Below, in pieces: positions 6,482 through 6,911 of a stretch of DNA of 6,911 bases (position 1 is the stretch's first letter; the number at the start of each line of letters is the position of its first letter). This DNA comes from Oscillospiraceae bacterium (GTDB taxonomy: Bacteria > Bacillota > Clostridia > Oscillospirales > Acutalibacteraceae). Below the pieces are notes generated by a model. It made no database searches. It saw only the letters and a program-made list of their open reading frames with translations, and was not told where the DNA came from. Position numbers and translations under genes: made by a program. The DNA is taken from positions 1 through 6,911 of the forward strand of contig JAHZCM010000108.1 of assembly GCA_019422905.1 (NCBI GenBank), in the 5' to 3' direction.

Positions 6482-6509
6482 ATTATAACACAACCTGCAC
6501 GGTTGTCAA
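6482..6509 (-). promoter_or_regulatory. Sigma-A promoter of lysR
   Basis: The minus strand carries TTGACA (6504-6509) and TATAAT (6482-6487), both perfect consensus, 16 bp apart, with an extended -10 TGT just before TATAAT. Transcription should start near 6475, leaving a leader of about 46 bases before the lysR ATG. This is by far the best promoter in the window. Confidence 0.85.
6490..6506. promoter_or_regulatory. Inverted repeat within the lysR promoter spacer
   Basis: ACAACC and GGTTGT form a perfect 6-bp dyad around GTGCA on the minus strand. It runs from the last bases of the -35 box to the TGn of the extended -10. A protein bound here would face RNA polymerase directly, as in a repressor or a MerR-like spacer operator. 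Which protein binds is unknown; it does not resemble the ATATCGATAT motif. Confidence 0.5.
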
Positions 6510-6513
6510 ATAC

Positions 6514-6529
6514 CTGAATGAAAATTCAG
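6514..6529. repeat. Short hairpin upstream of the lysR promoter
   Basis: CTGAAT and ATTCAG form a perfect 6-bp stem with a 4-base loop, ending 5 bp before the -35 box of lysR. In the transcript of the DivIVA-domain gene it would be a weak hairpin. The low GC and lack of a U-run argue against an efficient terminator, so it may simply be an upstream dyad. Confidence 0.3.
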
Positions 6530-6546
6530 AAGCATATCCCGTAAAA

Positions 6547-6819
6547 TTAGTAATTTTCATCCTGCTTTAAAAGCGGAGCCAGCTTTTTCTCCGCTTCGAG
6601 TAACTCCCGCATAATCCGCTCCGTCATTTCGGCGCGGATTTCACAGACGGCTTCCAGCCGCATGACGTGCGGCAAATCTCCGCTTAAATCTTCCAGCGCT
6701 TCCACTTTGGCAATCAGCGCATCCATAAATGCGTCCACTTCGGCTGCGTCGTAGGTATTCCCCCTGCGCACCTTAAAACGGACTCCCCGCAGATACTCGG
6801 CTGTCAGTTCGATATCCAT
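6547..6819 (-). CDS. Small DivIVA-domain protein
   Basis: This 90-residue protein carries a DivIVA/GpsB-type N-terminal domain: LTAEYLRGVRFKV (5-17) and YDAAEVDAFMDAL (23-35), followed by helical, charged sequence (about 36-85) likely to form a coiled coil. Such proteins localise to curved membrane or division sites in Gram-positives. Full DivIVA proteins are usually about 150-230 residues, so this is a short version resembling only the N-terminal module, and its role is not certain. I chose ATG at 6819 because AAGGGAG lies 10 bases upstream and the domain begins there. The frame extends to an ATG at 6900, but the extra 27 residues (rich in Cys and Arg) do not resemble the family. It precedes lysR by 118 bp and has no obvious link to the hydrogenase genes. 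Confidence 0.8.
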   Translation of the reverse strand: MDIELTAEYLRGVRFKVRRGNTYDAAEVDAFMDALIAKVEALEDLSGDLPHVMRLEAVCEIRAEMTERIMRELLEAEKKLAPLLKQDENY

Positions 6820-6911
6820 CCTGTATCTTCTCCCTTCTGCGCTGTACCGTTTTGCGTTTTCGCATCGGCAAAATACCAATTCATGCTTACAGCGGTCCAA
6901 TAAAAACAGAT

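Noticed and set aside
6820..6900. 27-residue N-terminal extension of the DivIVA-domain protein
   Set aside because: It has no family similarity, and a well-spaced ribosome site (AAGGGAG) precedes the internal ATG at 6819.
6820..6911. Tail of a further gene at the right edge
   Set aside because: One frame reads SVFIGPL then stop and another stays open into the DivIVA gene. The stretch is too short to decide which, if either, is a real gene end.
1..6911. CRISPR arrays, tRNA/rRNA genes, insertion sequences
   Set aside because: No spaced repeat arrays, cloverleaf-like sequences, transposase motifs or terminal inverted repeats were seen.

Overview
The window looks like a piece of a strictly anaerobic, hydrogen-metabolising Clostridia (Bacillota) chromosome of moderate GC content. 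An Oscillospiraceae/Ruminococcaceae-type gut fermenter is my best guess, based on the Rex variant, the [FeFe]-hydrogenase types and a DivIVA-domain protein. All recognised genes are on the minus strand, so the biological reading order is from high to low coordinates. I see no transposons, phage genes, tRNA, rRNA or CRISPR repeats.

Right end (about 6430-6911): a small DivIVA-domain protein (6547-6819), then a 118-bp gap. The gap holds a strong sigma-A promoter with both consensus hexamers and an inverted repeat lying exactly between -35 and -10. This promoter drives a LysR-type regulator (5457-6428). The 12-mer ATATCGATATTC occurs on both sides of the lysR gene: at the predicted transcription start of lysR, and in the short gap before the next gene.

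Middle and left (1-5371): a tightly packed redox/hydrogen cluster in the order rex, thioredoxin-like [2Fe-2S] ferredoxin, FlK-type hotdog thioesterase, sensory-type [FeFe] hydrogenase with a C-terminal PAS domain (HydS, group C), SpoIIE/PP2C-type phosphatase, and a second, probably catalytic group B [FeFe] hydrogenase that runs off the left edge of the window. Gaps are 5-78 bp and two joints overlap, so one transcript is likely. A Rex-operator-like sequence (11 of 14 defined positions) lies just upstream of rex.

Working model (inference): Rex reads the NADH/NAD+ ratio and represses the cluster. The PAS-hydrogenase reads H2 or redox state at its H-cluster and passes this to the translationally coupled phosphatase, which adjusts an unknown phosphoprotein. 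The group B enzyme makes or consumes H2 with ferredoxin. The thioesterase is the odd member: its predicted catalytic Thr/Glu/His are intact, but its link to hydrogen metabolism is unexplained. LysR may add a second input at both its own promoter and the rex promoter region.
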